Assembly: GCA_018396675.1 (NCBI GenBank)
Contig: JAGTQX010000012.1
Coordinates: 120,859-184,858, forward strand
Length of the DNA: 64,000 bases
Source: Candidatus Bathyarchaeota archaeon
Lineage (GTDB): Archaea > Thermoproteota > Bathyarchaeia > Bathyarchaeales > Bathycorpusculaceae
Direction of reading: 5' to 3'
This document shows, in pieces, positions 1 to 8,577 of this stretch. The position numbers and the translations under genes were made by a program. Every line of letters starts with the position of its first letter. The stretch's first letter is position 1. A model generated the notes under the pieces. The model was not told the origin of the DNA. It was given only the letters and a program-made list of their open reading frames with translations, and ran no database searches.

Positions 1-226
1 TTCTCTTTATGTCGCTGCATATGCTTGACAGCACTTCATCGGCTTTCTCCTCATAAGCTTCTATCTCTAATTTTTGAACTTTTTCGCCATTCACGTTTTC
101 TCCGCGGACAACACCAATAAACAAAGCTAAGGCTCCAGTCTTTGCAAATGCGCCCTCGTTTTTCACCGTCCCGATTAAGTCTACTATGGAGAAGGCGCCT
201 TTTTGATGGACATGTTTCCCGCTCAT
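1..226 (-). CDS. moaE: Molybdopterin synthase catalytic subunit MoaE (partial)
   Basis: MoaE, with thiocarboxylated MoaD, converts cyclic pyranopterin monophosphate to molybdopterin. The frame runs off the left edge, so about 75 of the usual 140-150 residues are visible. They carry the N-terminal family signature GALALFIGVVRG followed by EIEAYEEKADE; the C-terminal active-site lysines lie outside the window. I chose the ATG at 226, which has AAGGA about 12 bases upstream. Another in-frame ATG at 238 has AAGGA touching it, which is too close. The gene follows pxpC by 25 bases and is probably the last visible gene of that operon. A MoaD-type protein is encoded far away at 26831-27115. Confidence 0.8.
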   Translation of the reverse strand, partial: MSGKHVHQKGAFSIVDLIGTVKNEGAFAKTGALALFIGVVRGENVNGEKVQKLEIEAYEEKADEVLSSICSDIKR

Positions 227-251
227 AACACATCGCATTCCTTGTATTTGA

Positions 252-1208
252 TTAGGACATTTTAATCAGTTTCTCTGATAAGTTGAAGAGCCTTTTTTGA
301 TATTCAAGAAATCTTTCATGTGCTTCTTTTAATGTAATTTCTTCAAACCTTACAGTATCGTTTGGCTTGGCTTGTCCAAGTCTATCCATGTCTGGAGTTA
401 TTGCCACAGCTATTTTTGGATAGCCGCCGGTTGTTTGCGCATCACGCATTATAACTATTGGTTTGCCATCTCTAGGAACCTGAATCGCGCCGGGCAAAAG
501 CGCGTCAGAAACAATATCCGCTTTTCCTTTATGTTCTACCGGCGGACCTTCGAGTCGATAACCCATTCGGTCAGACTCCACAGTAATCTTGTATGGGTTC
601 TCTAAGAAAGTTTTAACACCCAAATCAGTGAACATGTCCGCTTGCGGCCCTAAAATCACACGCACGTTAAAGCTGCTTTCAAATTGTGGTATAAGGTTTT
701 CCGGCATTCTATATCTTATGTCAACTGTGCTAACATCAAAAGCTTCTATCACGTCTCCGCTTTTGAGTTGTCTGCCATCGATCCCGCCGAATTTGCCACG
801 TGTATAAGTTGACCTGCTTCCAAGGACCACGGGAACGTTTATTCCCCCTCTTATTGAAAGATAGCTTCTGCATCCACTCTTCATTTTTCCAAAAGAAATT
901 ATGTCGCCTTCACGAATATTCAATGTCTGCCACATAGGAACACTTTGACCATTAATATTAAGCGAAATACATCCGCCAGTCACCGCGATCTGCGTGTCCG
1001 TCAAAGCTTGAAACTCTGGCCCAATAATAGTTATCTCTAAACATGCATCGCTGGGATTGTTTGCAACCAGCAAGTTTGCCGCAACCAAAGAGAAAGTGTC
1101 CATGGCGCCAGATATAGGAACGCCATACTTAAGATAGCCGTATCTCCCCAAATCCTGCACTGTAGTAAAGAAACCAGTTTTCAATGTCTGCAAAACCTTC
1201 ATTTTCAC
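252..1208 (-). CDS. pxpC: 5-oxoprolinase subunit PxpC (KipA family)
   Basis: PxpC is the carboxyltransferase-like subunit of the prokaryotic ATP-dependent 5-oxoprolinase PxpABC, which opens 5-oxoproline (pyroglutamate) to glutamate. The 318-residue product has the family N-terminus (TVQDLGRYGYLKYGVPISGA) and the later blocks GPQADMF and SDRMGYRLEG, and is full length. The GTG at 1208 overlaps the pxpB stop (GTGA); an ATG two codons inside, at 1202, is an alternative start. Overlap with pxpB and the neighbouring pxpA support one transcription unit and one complex. Confidence 0.93.
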   Translation of the reverse strand: MKMKVLQTLKTGFFTTVQDLGRYGYLKYGVPISGAMDTFSLVAANLLVANNPSDACLEITIIGPEFQALTDTQIAVTGGCISLNINGQSVPMWQTLNIREGDIISFGKMKSGCRSYLSIRGGINVPVVLGSRSTYTRGKFGGIDGRQLKSGDVIEAFDVSTVDIRYRMPENLIPQFESSFNVRVILGPQADMFTDLGVKTFLENPYKITVESDRMGYRLEGPPVEHKGKADIVSDALLPGAIQVPRDGKPIVIMRDAQTTGGYPKIAVAITPDMDRLGQAKPNDTVRFEEITLKEAHERFLEYQKRLFNLSEKLIKMS

Positions 1209-1936
1209 GTATCCTCAAAACGCGGGATGTAAGCTTCGTTTTGGACTAGTTCCTCAATTTTCCTGAACTCTGCCTCTGTGATTGGTTGAAATTTTACCAT
1301 GTCGCCTGGTTTAAGCAGTGCTGGCGGTTGCCACAAATGATTAAACAGCTTAACAGGTGTTCTTCCTATTATTTGCCACCCGCCTGGGGCTTCGCATGGA
1401 TATATGCCCGTCTGTTTCTCTGCGATGCCAACAGACCCAGTATGCACTTTTAATCGTGGAGTTGCAAGGCGTGGTGTAGCGATTTCGTCTGGAACCTCGC
1501 CTAGGTAGGGGAAGCCGGCAACGAAACCAATCATATACACTCTGTAAACCCTTTCAGAATGCAGTTTCACGACTTGTTCTTCGGTCAAACCGTGAGTTTT
1601 GGCTACGTAATTTAGGTCTGGCCCGTATGTGCCTCCATAAATGACTGGTATGACAATTTTTCTGGCTTTCGTTTCTGTCGGCATATCTTCTAATATTTTT
1701 TCAATTTCGAGAATTCGTGATATTATTTGCTCATGTGTTGTTTCCAGCGGATTGTAACGGATCAGCAGTGACCTGTAGGTTGGGACTAGTTCTTCAACGC
1801 CTTTTATATGCACATTTATTATCGCTTCATTTAAGGCGATGACTTTGCGGTTTATTTCGCTGGTGATCTTGTCGCCGATTTCAACTAGTAAAGCGTTGTC
1901 ACCGAATGGTAAAAACCGCGCGGATGTGTAACTCAT
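1205..1936 (-). CDS. pxpB: 5-oxoprolinase subunit PxpB (KipI family)
   Basis: PxpB is the cyclophilin-like subunit that pairs with PxpC in ATP-dependent 5-oxoprolinase. The 243-residue product begins FLPFGDNALLVEIGD, typical of KipI/PxpB, and contains the conserved block GFVAGFPYLGEVP and the C-terminal GGWQIIGRTP motif near residue 190. Length is normal. It lies between pxpA (16 bases upstream) and pxpC (4-base overlap), the arrangement known for the complete enzyme. In some bacteria this family was first described as kinase inhibitors, but the full pxpABC set here argues for the oxoprolinase role. Confidence 0.93.
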   Translation of the reverse strand: MSYTSARFLPFGDNALLVEIGDKITSEINRKVIALNEAIINVHIKGVEELVPTYRSLLIRYNPLETTHEQIISRILEIEKILEDMPTETKARKIVIPVIYGGTYGPDLNYVAKTHGLTEEQVVKLHSERVYRVYMIGFVAGFPYLGEVPDEIATPRLATPRLKVHTGSVGIAEKQTGIYPCEAPGGWQIIGRTPVKLFNHLWQPPALLKPGDMVKFQPITEAEFRKIEELVQNEAYIPRFEDT

Positions 1937-1952
1937 AACCAGTTCCTAGGGT

Positions 1953-2729
1953 TTAGATAAAGTCGCTTACTGGTTTAACTTCTACGCCTGCTTTAGTCAG
2001 TCCTTTATGCAATACTTCAACAAGCTTAACCGCTGCATGGGTATCACCGTGAACACAAATCGTGTGCACTTCACCAAGCTCCACAGTTTCTCCGTTAACC
2101 GCTTCCACCACATTCTCTTTAACAGCGCGTACAGCCCTCGCCACAACTTTTGCCGGTTCTTCAATGAGCGCGTTAAATTGTTTTCTTGAAACTAGGCTTC
2201 CGTCCATATTGTATGCTCTGTCAGCGAAAAACTCGTAAGCCACTCGAAGACCCGCTTTTGCGGCTTCTTTAGCCATCGCAGACTTTCTAGGAGCAAAAAT
2301 TATCAAGCCTCGATTTAATTCTTTGACGGCTTCCGCTATCGCCTTAGCAAGCTCCTCGTTTTTTAACGCTGTGTTATACATGGCACCGTGAGGCTTTACG
2401 TGTTGAATGCTGATTCCAGCCACTTTGGCGAAACCTTGAAGCGCGCTAACTTGGTAAATTACATAGTTTCTCGCTTCTGTGCCGGTTAGCTGCATTTCTC
2501 TTCTTCCGAATCCCATTAGGTCTGGGTATCCTGGATGAGCGCCTACTGCAACGTTGTGCTTTTTTGCTGTTGTTATTGTTTGTTCGATCGTCACGGGGTC
2601 GCCAGCGTGAAAACCGCATGCCACATTAGCGGATGTTATATACTTCATTATTTGTGTGTCGCTTCCAACTTTGAAGCTCCCATAGCTTTCGCCCAAGTCA
2701 CAGTTAATGTCAACTTTCAGCTTCAACAT
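1953..2729 (-). CDS. pxpA: 5-oxoprolinase subunit PxpA (LamB/YcsF family)
   Basis: PxpA is the LamB/YcsF-type subunit of 5-oxoprolinase, a polysaccharide-deacetylase-like barrel. The 258-residue product shows the family hallmarks in order: DINCDLGESYG near residue 7, SANVACGFHAGDP near 33, VGAHPGYPDLMGFGRR near 62, HVKPHGAMYN near 110, and CVHGDTHAA near the C-terminus. All are conserved, so it is likely active. It starts 15 bases after the dehydrogenase-like gene upstream, with AAAGGGA as a ribosome-binding sequence. Confidence 0.94.
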   Translation of the reverse strand: MLKLKVDINCDLGESYGSFKVGSDTQIMKYITSANVACGFHAGDPVTIEQTITTAKKHNVAVGAHPGYPDLMGFGRREMQLTGTEARNYVIYQVSALQGFAKVAGISIQHVKPHGAMYNTALKNEELAKAIAEAVKELNRGLIIFAPRKSAMAKEAAKAGLRVAYEFFADRAYNMDGSLVSRKQFNALIEEPAKVVARAVRAVKENVVEAVNGETVELGEVHTICVHGDTHAAVKLVEVLHKGLTKAGVEVKPVSDFI

Positions 2730-2744
2730 TCATCCCTTTAATTC

Positions 2745-3782
2745 TCAATACGCGGAAGAAATGTATCTTCTCATATCTTCTGTTGCGGCGGATGGCACTG
2801 TTAAATCTTTCATTGTCAACAGTCCTGCTGGCGCGTTTAGCACTTTTGGAATTACGTTAATAACCATGGCTACTGTTCCAGCATCTCCGTGGACGCATGG
2901 CTGGATTTTCTGTTTAACAATTGGCGTACCCGTAATAATTATCGAATCATACTCTTCTTCCGCGCCTATATAAGCTTGGAAATCTAGGGTTATGATCTCT
3001 TTTCCATTCATGAAACCTTTAGCAGTTTGTCTCAAACCCGCGACTTTTCCCACGTCAACGGTGATTGAGTCGCTTTTCACTTGTTTTTTGGCTATTATTG
3101 GCGCGACTGGTTCAGTTTTTATTTTTTCAAGTTTCCATGCTAAAGCGTCTGCAATCATTGCGATTGACTGTTCTAGTCCGACGTGTCCAGTAATTTGCTT
3201 TTTTTCGATTTTCTGCTTGAATTCTTCAACCGTTAATCCTGCGCCTATCTTTTTTTGGAACGGCAAGCGTCTTGTTGCGGCGTTCATCACTCTGGCAGCC
3301 TCAATCCTTTCTATTTTTTGGCAAACTGCTGTAAGCGTTATCACCAGTGTGTCCATTAAAAAGCCCGGGTTTATTCCTGTTCCTAAAACTGTAACGTCGT
3401 GTTTTTTTGCGAGTGCATCCAGTTCTTTTGCAAGTTTAGGCTCCGTGTAGTATGGTTGTGAAAGTTCTTCGCATGTTGACACCACGTTTACGCCGTTCTT
3501 CACCAGTGAGGCTATCTGTGGGTACGTATCCTTGAAGTATGATGAAGTCGCGTGAACTGCTATGTCTGCCTTCGTTTTTGAAAACAAAGCGTCAGCGTCT
3601 TCTGACATTGTCACACCGAGTTTCTTGTTTAAGCCTAAAACTTCGCCTAAATCTTTGCCAACCTTGTCCTTTGCGACATCTATTGCTCCAACTATTTTCA
3701 CGCCTTTCTTTTCAAGTAGACTTTTAGCGATTAGGCTGCCGACAGCGCCAACACCGTACAAGACTGCTTTGATTTCTTTCAT
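2745..3782 (-). CDS. 2,4-diaminopentanoate dehydrogenase-like NAD(P)-dependent oxidoreductase
   Basis: The 345-residue protein has an N-terminal Rossmann fold (VLYGVGAVGSLIAKSLLE) and resembles the dihydrodipicolinate-reductase-like family that contains 2,4-diaminopentanoate dehydrogenase of clostridial ornithine degradation. Recognisable blocks are NVVSTCEELSQPY near residue 105 and GTGINPGFLMDT near 135. AAGGGGA precedes the ATG and a TATA-like element lies at 3828-3836. It leads the pxpABC-moaE operon, which suggests amino-acid catabolism. No ornithine aminomutase is visible, so the exact substrate is open and could be another amino or keto acid. Confidence 0.75.
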   Translation of the reverse strand: MKEIKAVLYGVGAVGSLIAKSLLEKKGVKIVGAIDVAKDKVGKDLGEVLGLNKKLGVTMSEDADALFSKTKADIAVHATSSYFKDTYPQIASLVKNGVNVVSTCEELSQPYYTEPKLAKELDALAKKHDVTVLGTGINPGFLMDTLVITLTAVCQKIERIEAARVMNAATRRLPFQKKIGAGLTVEEFKQKIEKKQITGHVGLEQSIAMIADALAWKLEKIKTEPVAPIIAKKQVKSDSITVDVGKVAGLRQTAKGFMNGKEIITLDFQAYIGAEEEYDSIIITGTPIVKQKIQPCVHGDAGTVAMVINVIPKVLNAPAGLLTMKDLTVPSAATEDMRRYISSAY

Positions 3783-3827
3783 TCTGATTCCCCTTTTCCA
3801 TGTTTATGAGTAAATGTGTGTCTACTG

Positions 3828-3836
3828 TTTATAAAA
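3828..3836 (-). promoter_or_regulatory. TATA box of the dehydrogenase-pxpABC operon
   Basis: TTTTATAAA on the minus strand lies 46 bases upstream of the ATG at 3782. The predicted transcript start is near 3805, giving a leader of about 20-25 bases that contains the AAGGGGA ribosome-binding site. It is divergent from the hdrA promoter on the other strand. Inferred by eye. Confidence 0.5.
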
Positions 3837-3878
3837 GAAACGTGTTCAGAAGTGCGAAGTTTTACTTGCGATTAAAAC

Positions 3879-3901
3879 CTTTACATTTGTAAAGTTTATA
3901 T
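3879..3901 (+). promoter_or_regulatory. Palindromic operator abutting the hdrA TATA box
   Basis: A perfect inverted repeat CTTTACA-TT-TGTAAAG (3879-3894) is followed at once by TTTATAT (3895-3901), the likely TATA box of the hdr-kor operon. This places the palindrome over the BRE/TFB contact region. A dimeric repressor or activator site is the natural reading. The regulator is unknown and none lies next to it. Confidence 0.55.
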
Positions 3902-3969
3902 CTATGGCTTCGCTCCAATAATAGCCAAAGCCAACACGCGTAATAAACTTAAAAGCAAGAAGGGTCAAA

Positions 3970-5982
3970 ATGGCCGAGTCAAACAATGAAGAAAGGCTAA
4001 ATGCGTCCAAATCCGGCGAAATTCCAAGAATAGGAGTTTACGTGTGCCACTGTGGCACAAACATTGCAGGAAGCGTTGACGTCAAAAAAATCGTGGAATA
4101 CGCTTCTACACTTCCAAATGTCGTTGTCGCAAAAGATTACCGGTACCTTTGTTCAGACCCGGGACAAGCTATAATCAAACAGGATGTTAAAGAGTTTAAA
4201 CTTAACCGAGTTGTAATAGCCGCGTGTACTCCGACACTTCATGAATTGACTTTCTCCAAGTGCGTTGAGGAAGTGGGACTTAACCGATACCTTCTTACAA
4301 TAGCGAACATCCGCGAACAATGTTCGTGGGTGCACATGCATAGGATCGATGAAGCCACAGAAAAAGCCATTGAAATAGTTAGGATGGCAGTGGCACGCGC
4401 GTCTTTGCTTGAACCGTTAAAGGTTAGAAAGGTTCCAATCAGAAAAAGCTGTTTGATAATAGGCGGCGGCATCTCTGGCATTCAAGCGGCGCTTGATCTT
4501 GCCGGCGAAGGGTTTGATGTTTACCTCGTCGAGAAGAACCCCAGCATCGGCGGTCACATGGCAAGATTTGACAAGACGTTTCCAACTATGGACTGTTCAC
4601 TGTGTATACTGTCTCCGAAAATGGCTGATGTTGGACACAACCCGAAAATTGAATTATTAACAAACAGCGAAGTCATCGACATAAAAGGTTACGTTGGAAA
4701 TTTTAAAGCAACAATTCTCAAGAAACCAAGATACGTAACAAAAGATTGTTCGGCATGTGGCGAGTGTTCAAAAGTTTGTCCAGAAACAGCTCCAAACGAA
4801 TTCGATGAAGGATTATCAACGAGGCATGCCATCTACATACCTTTTCCGCAAGCCGTGCCGTCCACCTACGTCATTGACAGGGAACTTTGCCTAAACAAAG
4901 AAGCGATTGTGTGCGACAAATGCATGAAGGCATGCGAAAGAAAAGCCATAGACTTCACAATGAAACCAGAAACAGTCGAGCTTGAAGTGGGCACAATAAT
5001 TGTGGCGACGGGCCATGAAACATTTGACCCCTCAGAGTTAGAAGAATACGGTTACAAAAAATACGCGAACGTTGTCACTGGGCCAGAGTTCGAGCGAATT
5101 CTAAGCCCAACTGGGCCTACAGAGGGCAAGGTAGTGAGGCCTTCGGATAAGAAGGTTCCAAAACGTGTGGCTTTTATACAGTGTGTCGGGTCGAGGGATG
5201 AGAAAACTAATCCATACTGTTCAAGGGTTTGCTGCATGTACGCTACGAAACAGGCGTTGCTCATTAAGGAGAAAATACCCGACGCCGAAGTTCTAATTTT
5301 CTACATTGATATGAGGGCGTTTGGAAAGGGATATGAAGAATTTTACAAGCGAGCTCAAAAGGAGGGAATACGTTACATAAGAGGCAGAGTTGCTGAAATA
5401 TCGGAAGATGCGAAATCTAAAAACTTGACAGTCCGCGCGGAAGACACTCTGCTGGGCGTAGCGGTTGAGGCAGAAGTTGACTTGGTCATTTTGTCAGTTG
5501 GGCTTGTCCCAAGAATTGAAACAAGCATGCTTTCCACAATTCTGAATCTCTCAAAAGGTTCAGATGGCTTCTTAAGAGAGGCGCATCCAAAGCTTCGACC
5601 AGTAGACTCGCTTGTTGACGGTGTATTTCTAGCCGGAACAGTTCAAGGGCCGAAGGACATCCCAGACTCCGTAGCGCAGGCCAGCGCCGCAGCCCAAAAG
5701 GCAAGCATACTTATGTCCGTTGGAGAAGCTGAAGTTGAGGCGATATCCGCAGAGATTAACAGTGACCTTTGCAGTCGATGTTTAATCTGCTTGCACATAT
5801 GTCCGTTTAACGCGTTAATTTACAGTGAAGGAAAGGTTGAGGTTCTTGAAGCTTTATGCAAGGGATGCGGTGCATGTGCAGCGGCATGTCCATCCAAAGC
5901 AATAAAAATGAAGAACTTCACAAACGAGCAAATACTTGCTGAACTTAAGGGCGTGTTGTTAGGCTTGTCAACGGGGGTATAA
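3970..5982 (+). CDS. hdrA: Heterodisulfide reductase-like subunit A (HdrA)
   Basis: HdrA is the FAD- and Fe-S-containing subunit that carries flavin-based electron bifurcation or confurcation in soluble Hdr complexes. The 670-residue product has an N-terminal domain with VCHCGTNIAG near residue 25, an FAD-binding GGGISG at 165-170, the characteristic TMDCSLCILSPKM block near 205, an inserted ferredoxin-like Cys cluster (CSACGECSKVC and CDKCMKAC, about 255-325), and two C-terminal [4Fe-4S] motifs (CSRCLICLHIC, CKGCGACAAAC, about 600-650). The full set of motifs argues for an active protein. It is first in a six-gene operon with an HdrB/C fusion and a 2-oxoacid:ferredoxin oxidoreductase; hdrCB begins 5 bases after its stop. 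Confidence 0.95.
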   Translation: MAESNNEERLNASKSGEIPRIGVYVCHCGTNIAGSVDVKKIVEYASTLPNVVVAKDYRYLCSDPGQAIIKQDVKEFKLNRVVIAACTPTLHELTFSKCVEEVGLNRYLLTIANIREQCSWVHMHRIDEATEKAIEIVRMAVARASLLEPLKVRKVPIRKSCLIIGGGISGIQAALDLAGEGFDVYLVEKNPSIGGHMARFDKTFPTMDCSLCILSPKMADVGHNPKIELLTNSEVIDIKGYVGNFKATILKKPRYVTKDCSACGECSKVCPETAPNEFDEGLSTRHAIYIPFPQAVPSTYVIDRELCLNKEAIVCDKCMKACERKAIDFTMKPETVELEVGTIIVATGHETFDPSELEEYGYKKYANVVTGPEFERILSPTGPTEGKVVRPSDKKVPKRVAFIQCVGSRDEKTNPYCSRVCCMYATKQALLIKEKIPDAEVLIFYIDMRAFGKGYEEFYKRAQKEGIRYIRGRVAEISEDAKSKNLTVRAEDTLLGVAVEAEVDLVILSVGLVPRIETSMLSTILNLSKGSDGFLREAHPKLRPVDSLVDGVFLAGTVQGPKDIPDSVAQASAAAQKASILMSVGEAEVEAISAEINSDLCSRCLICLHICPFNALIYSEGKVEVLEALCKGCGACAAACPSKAIKMKNFTNEQILAELKGVLLGLSTGV

Positions 5983-5987
5983 AATAA

Positions 5988-7130
5988 ATGTCTGAAGAGA
6001 TGACAGTCTTTAAAAGCTTGAACTTTAGTGTGTGCATGCAGTGCGGCAAATGTAGCGGTTTATGCCCAATATTCTCAAAATCTCGGCTTAACCCAAGAAG
6101 ACTGATGCTTGAAATAGCCTATTCCATGTCCCCTTTAACAACATTTCCTCCGTTAAATATTCAAGAGAAAAACGATGTGTGGGATTGCACCACATGCTCA
6201 ACATGCTCCTATTACTGTCCCAGAGACGTTAAACCAATGGATGTGGTTATTGGAGTACGTACTTTCCTGCTTGAGCATGGGTTGGTTCCACGCACGCTGG
6301 CAGATGTTTTGGAAGCTGCATACAAGTATGGGAATCCCTGGGGGCTAAGCCCAAACAAACGGGCCAGTTGGGCACAAGACCTAAAAGTGAAGTACGCTAA
6401 TTCAGAAAAGACGAATAACTTGCTCTATTTTGTTGGGTGCGCAGCTTCGTATGACACTAGGGCACAGGAGGTAGCCAAAGCCATGACGCGAAACCTTAAC
6501 GCTTTAGGCATTGATTTTTCAATACTTGGGAATGAAGAAAAATGCTGCGGAAACGAGATATACTCTCTCGGAGAAAAGGGACTTTTCGAAGACTTGAAAA
6601 ACCACAACATGAAACTTTTTGAACAATATAAAGTGCAAGAAATCATTACTACATCACCACATTGTTATCACGCTCTCAAAAACAGGTATGGACTAGTGAA
6701 AGGGCTTCAAGTAAAGCATTACACGCAATACTTTGCGGAGTTGCTTGACTCGCAAAAACTCAAGTTTTCAAAGCGCATCGAAAAAACCTTGGTGTACCAT
6801 GATCCCTGCTTCTTAGGTAAGCATAACGGTATTTACGATGAGCCGCGGAGAATACTCGAGAGCATTCCTGGCGTGAAGTTTTTAGAGTTTAGCAAATCAA
6901 GATCGCGAAGCGTTTGCTGTGAAGGCGGCGGCGGAAGAATGTGGCATGATTTGCCTGGAGGGCGCCTTGCCGAAAAACGTGTGAAAGAAGCAGTTGACAT
7001 GGGCGCGCAAACAATAGCCGTGGCTTGTCCCTTCTGTCTCTTAACATTTGAGGATGCTGTGAAAACGACGGGTAATGAAGGAAAAATTGAGGTTAAGGAC
7101 ATTATGGAGCTGGTTAATGAAGCGTTATAG
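5988..7130 (+). CDS. HdrC-HdrB fusion (HdrD-like) Fe-S protein with CCG domains
   Basis: This 380-residue protein fuses an HdrC-like N-terminus with two [4Fe-4S] motifs (CMQCGKCSGLC near residue 16, CTTCSTCSYYC near 67) to an HdrB-like part with two cysteine-rich CCG-type domains. The first has GCAAS...KCCGNE...SPHC and the second DPCFLG...VCCEGGGG...ACPFC. In HdrB such motifs bind non-cubane [4Fe-4S] clusters that reduce a disulfide or another two-electron acceptor. The first domain has SPHC in place of a full CxxC, which is common in HdrD-like proteins. With HdrA next to it, it probably forms the acceptor-side module; whether the acceptor is a heterodisulfide cannot be told. Confidence 0.9.
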   Translation: MSEEMTVFKSLNFSVCMQCGKCSGLCPIFSKSRLNPRRLMLEIAYSMSPLTTFPPLNIQEKNDVWDCTTCSTCSYYCPRDVKPMDVVIGVRTFLLEHGLVPRTLADVLEAAYKYGNPWGLSPNKRASWAQDLKVKYANSEKTNNLLYFVGCAASYDTRAQEVAKAMTRNLNALGIDFSILGNEEKCCGNEIYSLGEKGLFEDLKNHNMKLFEQYKVQEIITTSPHCYHALKNRYGLVKGLQVKHYTQYFAELLDSQKLKFSKRIEKTLVYHDPCFLGKHNGIYDEPRRILESIPGVKFLEFSKSRSRSVCCEGGGGRMWHDLPGGRLAEKRVKEAVDMGAQTIAVACPFCLLTFEDAVKTTGNEGKIEVKDIMELVNEAL

Positions 7131-7141
7131 GTGATTGTGGG

Positions 7142-7420
7142 ATGTCGGTGAAATTTTGGAGAACTCCGTTAGACTCTGAAAAAGTTGTCAAACCTAAAGC
7201 TGAAATTCACATAATTAAAGACCAGTGTAAAGGATGCGGTTATTGTATACAGTACTGCCCGAAAAAGGTTTTCGAAGAATCCGAAGAAATCAACGCTAGG
7301 GGGGTTCACCCTCCAAAAATTGTTGACGAGAAAAAATGCATAATATGCAGCTTCTGCACCGCCATATGTCCAGACTTTGCAATTTACGTTAAAGAAAAAC
7401 AATGTAAGGACGGATGTTGA
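7142..7420 (+). CDS. korD: 2-oxoacid:ferredoxin oxidoreductase delta subunit (KorD/PorD-type ferredoxin)
   Basis: A 92-residue two-cluster ferredoxin. It has CKGCGYCIQYCPKKV near residue 30 and CIICSFCTAICPDFA near 68, the double [4Fe-4S] pattern of delta subunits of 2-oxoacid oxidoreductases. It sits directly before the alpha subunit and its stop overlaps that gene's start. AGGTGA lies upstream of the ATG. It should pass electrons from the catalytic heterodimer to free ferredoxin or, given the operon, to HdrA. Confidence 0.92.
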   Translation: MSVKFWRTPLDSEKVVKPKAEIHIIKDQCKGCGYCIQYCPKKVFEESEEINARGVHPPKIVDEKKCIICSFCTAICPDFAIYVKEKQCKDGC

Positions 7421-8577
7421 AAATGGTGAAAGAAAAAGCTGTTCTTACAGGCATGCACTTCATGAGCGGCGATATAGCATGCGCGGAAGGTGCAATCGCT
7501 GCTGGATGCCGCTTCTTCGCTGGATACCCAATAACGCCAGCTACGGAGATAGCTGAGCACATAGCCTCCAGAATGCCGAAAATCGGCGGTGTCTACATTC
7601 AAATGGAAGACGAAATCGCCTCGATAGCCGCCGTTATAGGCGCATCCTACGCTGGACTAAAAGCAATGACTGCAACCTCTGGGCCTGGATTCAGTTTGAT
7701 GCAAGAAAACATAGGTTTGGCAGCAATGACTGAAGCTCCATGCGTGATAGTCGACGTAATGCGTGGCGGGCCAAGTACTGGACAACCAACGCTTCCTGGA
7801 CAGCAAGACGTGATGCAGGCAAAATGGGGTTCACACGGAGACTATGAAATTATTGCGTTGTCGCCGTGTTCTGTTCAAGAAATGTTTGACCTAACAATAG
7901 AAGCTTTCAACCTTTCCGAAACCTACCGCGTACCAGCTTTCGTCATGGCGGACGAGGTTGTTGCGCACATGTGGGAGAAACTCGTTATACCACCAGCTGA
8001 AGAAATTAAAATAGTGAACCGAAAGAGGGCGAATATGCCTCCGGAAAAATATTTGCCATTCATGCCTGACGACGATTTGGTTCCACCGATGGCTTGCTTC
8101 GGTGAAGGTTACCGTTTTCACGCAACTGGCTTAACGCACAACGAATATGGATATCCGCGGACGCAAAGCTCAGAAGTTCAAACAAAACTTGTTCAGAGGC
8201 TATGCGAAAAAATAAGAAAAAACGCGGATAAAATAGTGCGTGCCGAGGAAAACATGCTGGAAGACGCGGAAGTTGTTGTTGTAGCCTATGGAATTGTTGC
8301 AAGAGCAGCCCTCAGCGCCGTAAAAAAAGCCAGAGAAAAAGGCATAAAAGCTGGGCTTCTTCGGCCAATCACGTTATGGCCATTTCCAGAAAAAACTCTT
8401 GCAAAAGCAGCTGAAAACGCCGAAACCATAATTGTTCCAGAAATGAACTGCGGACAGTTAGTACGTGAAGTTGAGAGAATCACAAAAAGTTCACGCGTAT
8501 TCCATCTTGCAAAACTGGGTGAAGAACCGCATAGCCCAATGGAAATTTTCGATTTTATAAGGAGGAAGCATAAATGA
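7414..8577 (+). CDS. korA: 2-oxoacid:ferredoxin oxidoreductase alpha subunit (KorA)
   Basis: KorA carries the pyrimidine-binding and transketolase C-terminal-like domains of the CoA-dependent 2-oxoacid oxidoreductase, probably using 2-oxoglutarate. The 387-residue product has GYPITPATEIAEHI near residue 32, ATSGPGFSLMQE near 85 and GGPSTGQPT near 115, typical of KorA. The ATG at 7414 overlaps the korD stop; an ATG at 7423 is an alternative with AAGGA about 12 bases upstream. The 4-base overlap with korB indicates translational coupling. 2-Oxoglutarate is the usual substrate of four-gene kor sets, but other 2-oxoacids are possible. Confidence 0.93.
   Translation: MLKMVKEKAVLTGMHFMSGDIACAEGAIAAGCRFFAGYPITPATEIAEHIASRMPKIGGVYIQMEDEIASIAAVIGASYAGLKAMTATSGPGFSLMQENIGLAAMTEAPCVIVDVMRGGPSTGQPTLPGQQDVMQAKWGSHGDYEIIALSPCSVQEMFDLTIEAFNLSETYRVPAFVMADEVVAHMWEKLVIPPAEEIKIVNRKRANMPPEKYLPFMPDDDLVPPMACFGEGYRFHATGLTHNEYGYPRTQSSEVQTKLVQRLCEKIRKNADKIVRAEENMLEDAEVVVVAYGIVARAALSAVKKAREKGIKAGLLRPITLWPFPEKTLAKAAENAETIIVPEMNCGQLVREVERITKSSRVFHLAKLGEEPHSPMEIFDFIRRKHK

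Noticed and set aside
51-233. A 60-codon minus-strand frame (MCYERETCPS...) at the left edge
   Set aside because: The other minus-strand phase encodes a clear MoaE N-terminus with the GALALFIGVVRG motif, so this frame is a shadow.
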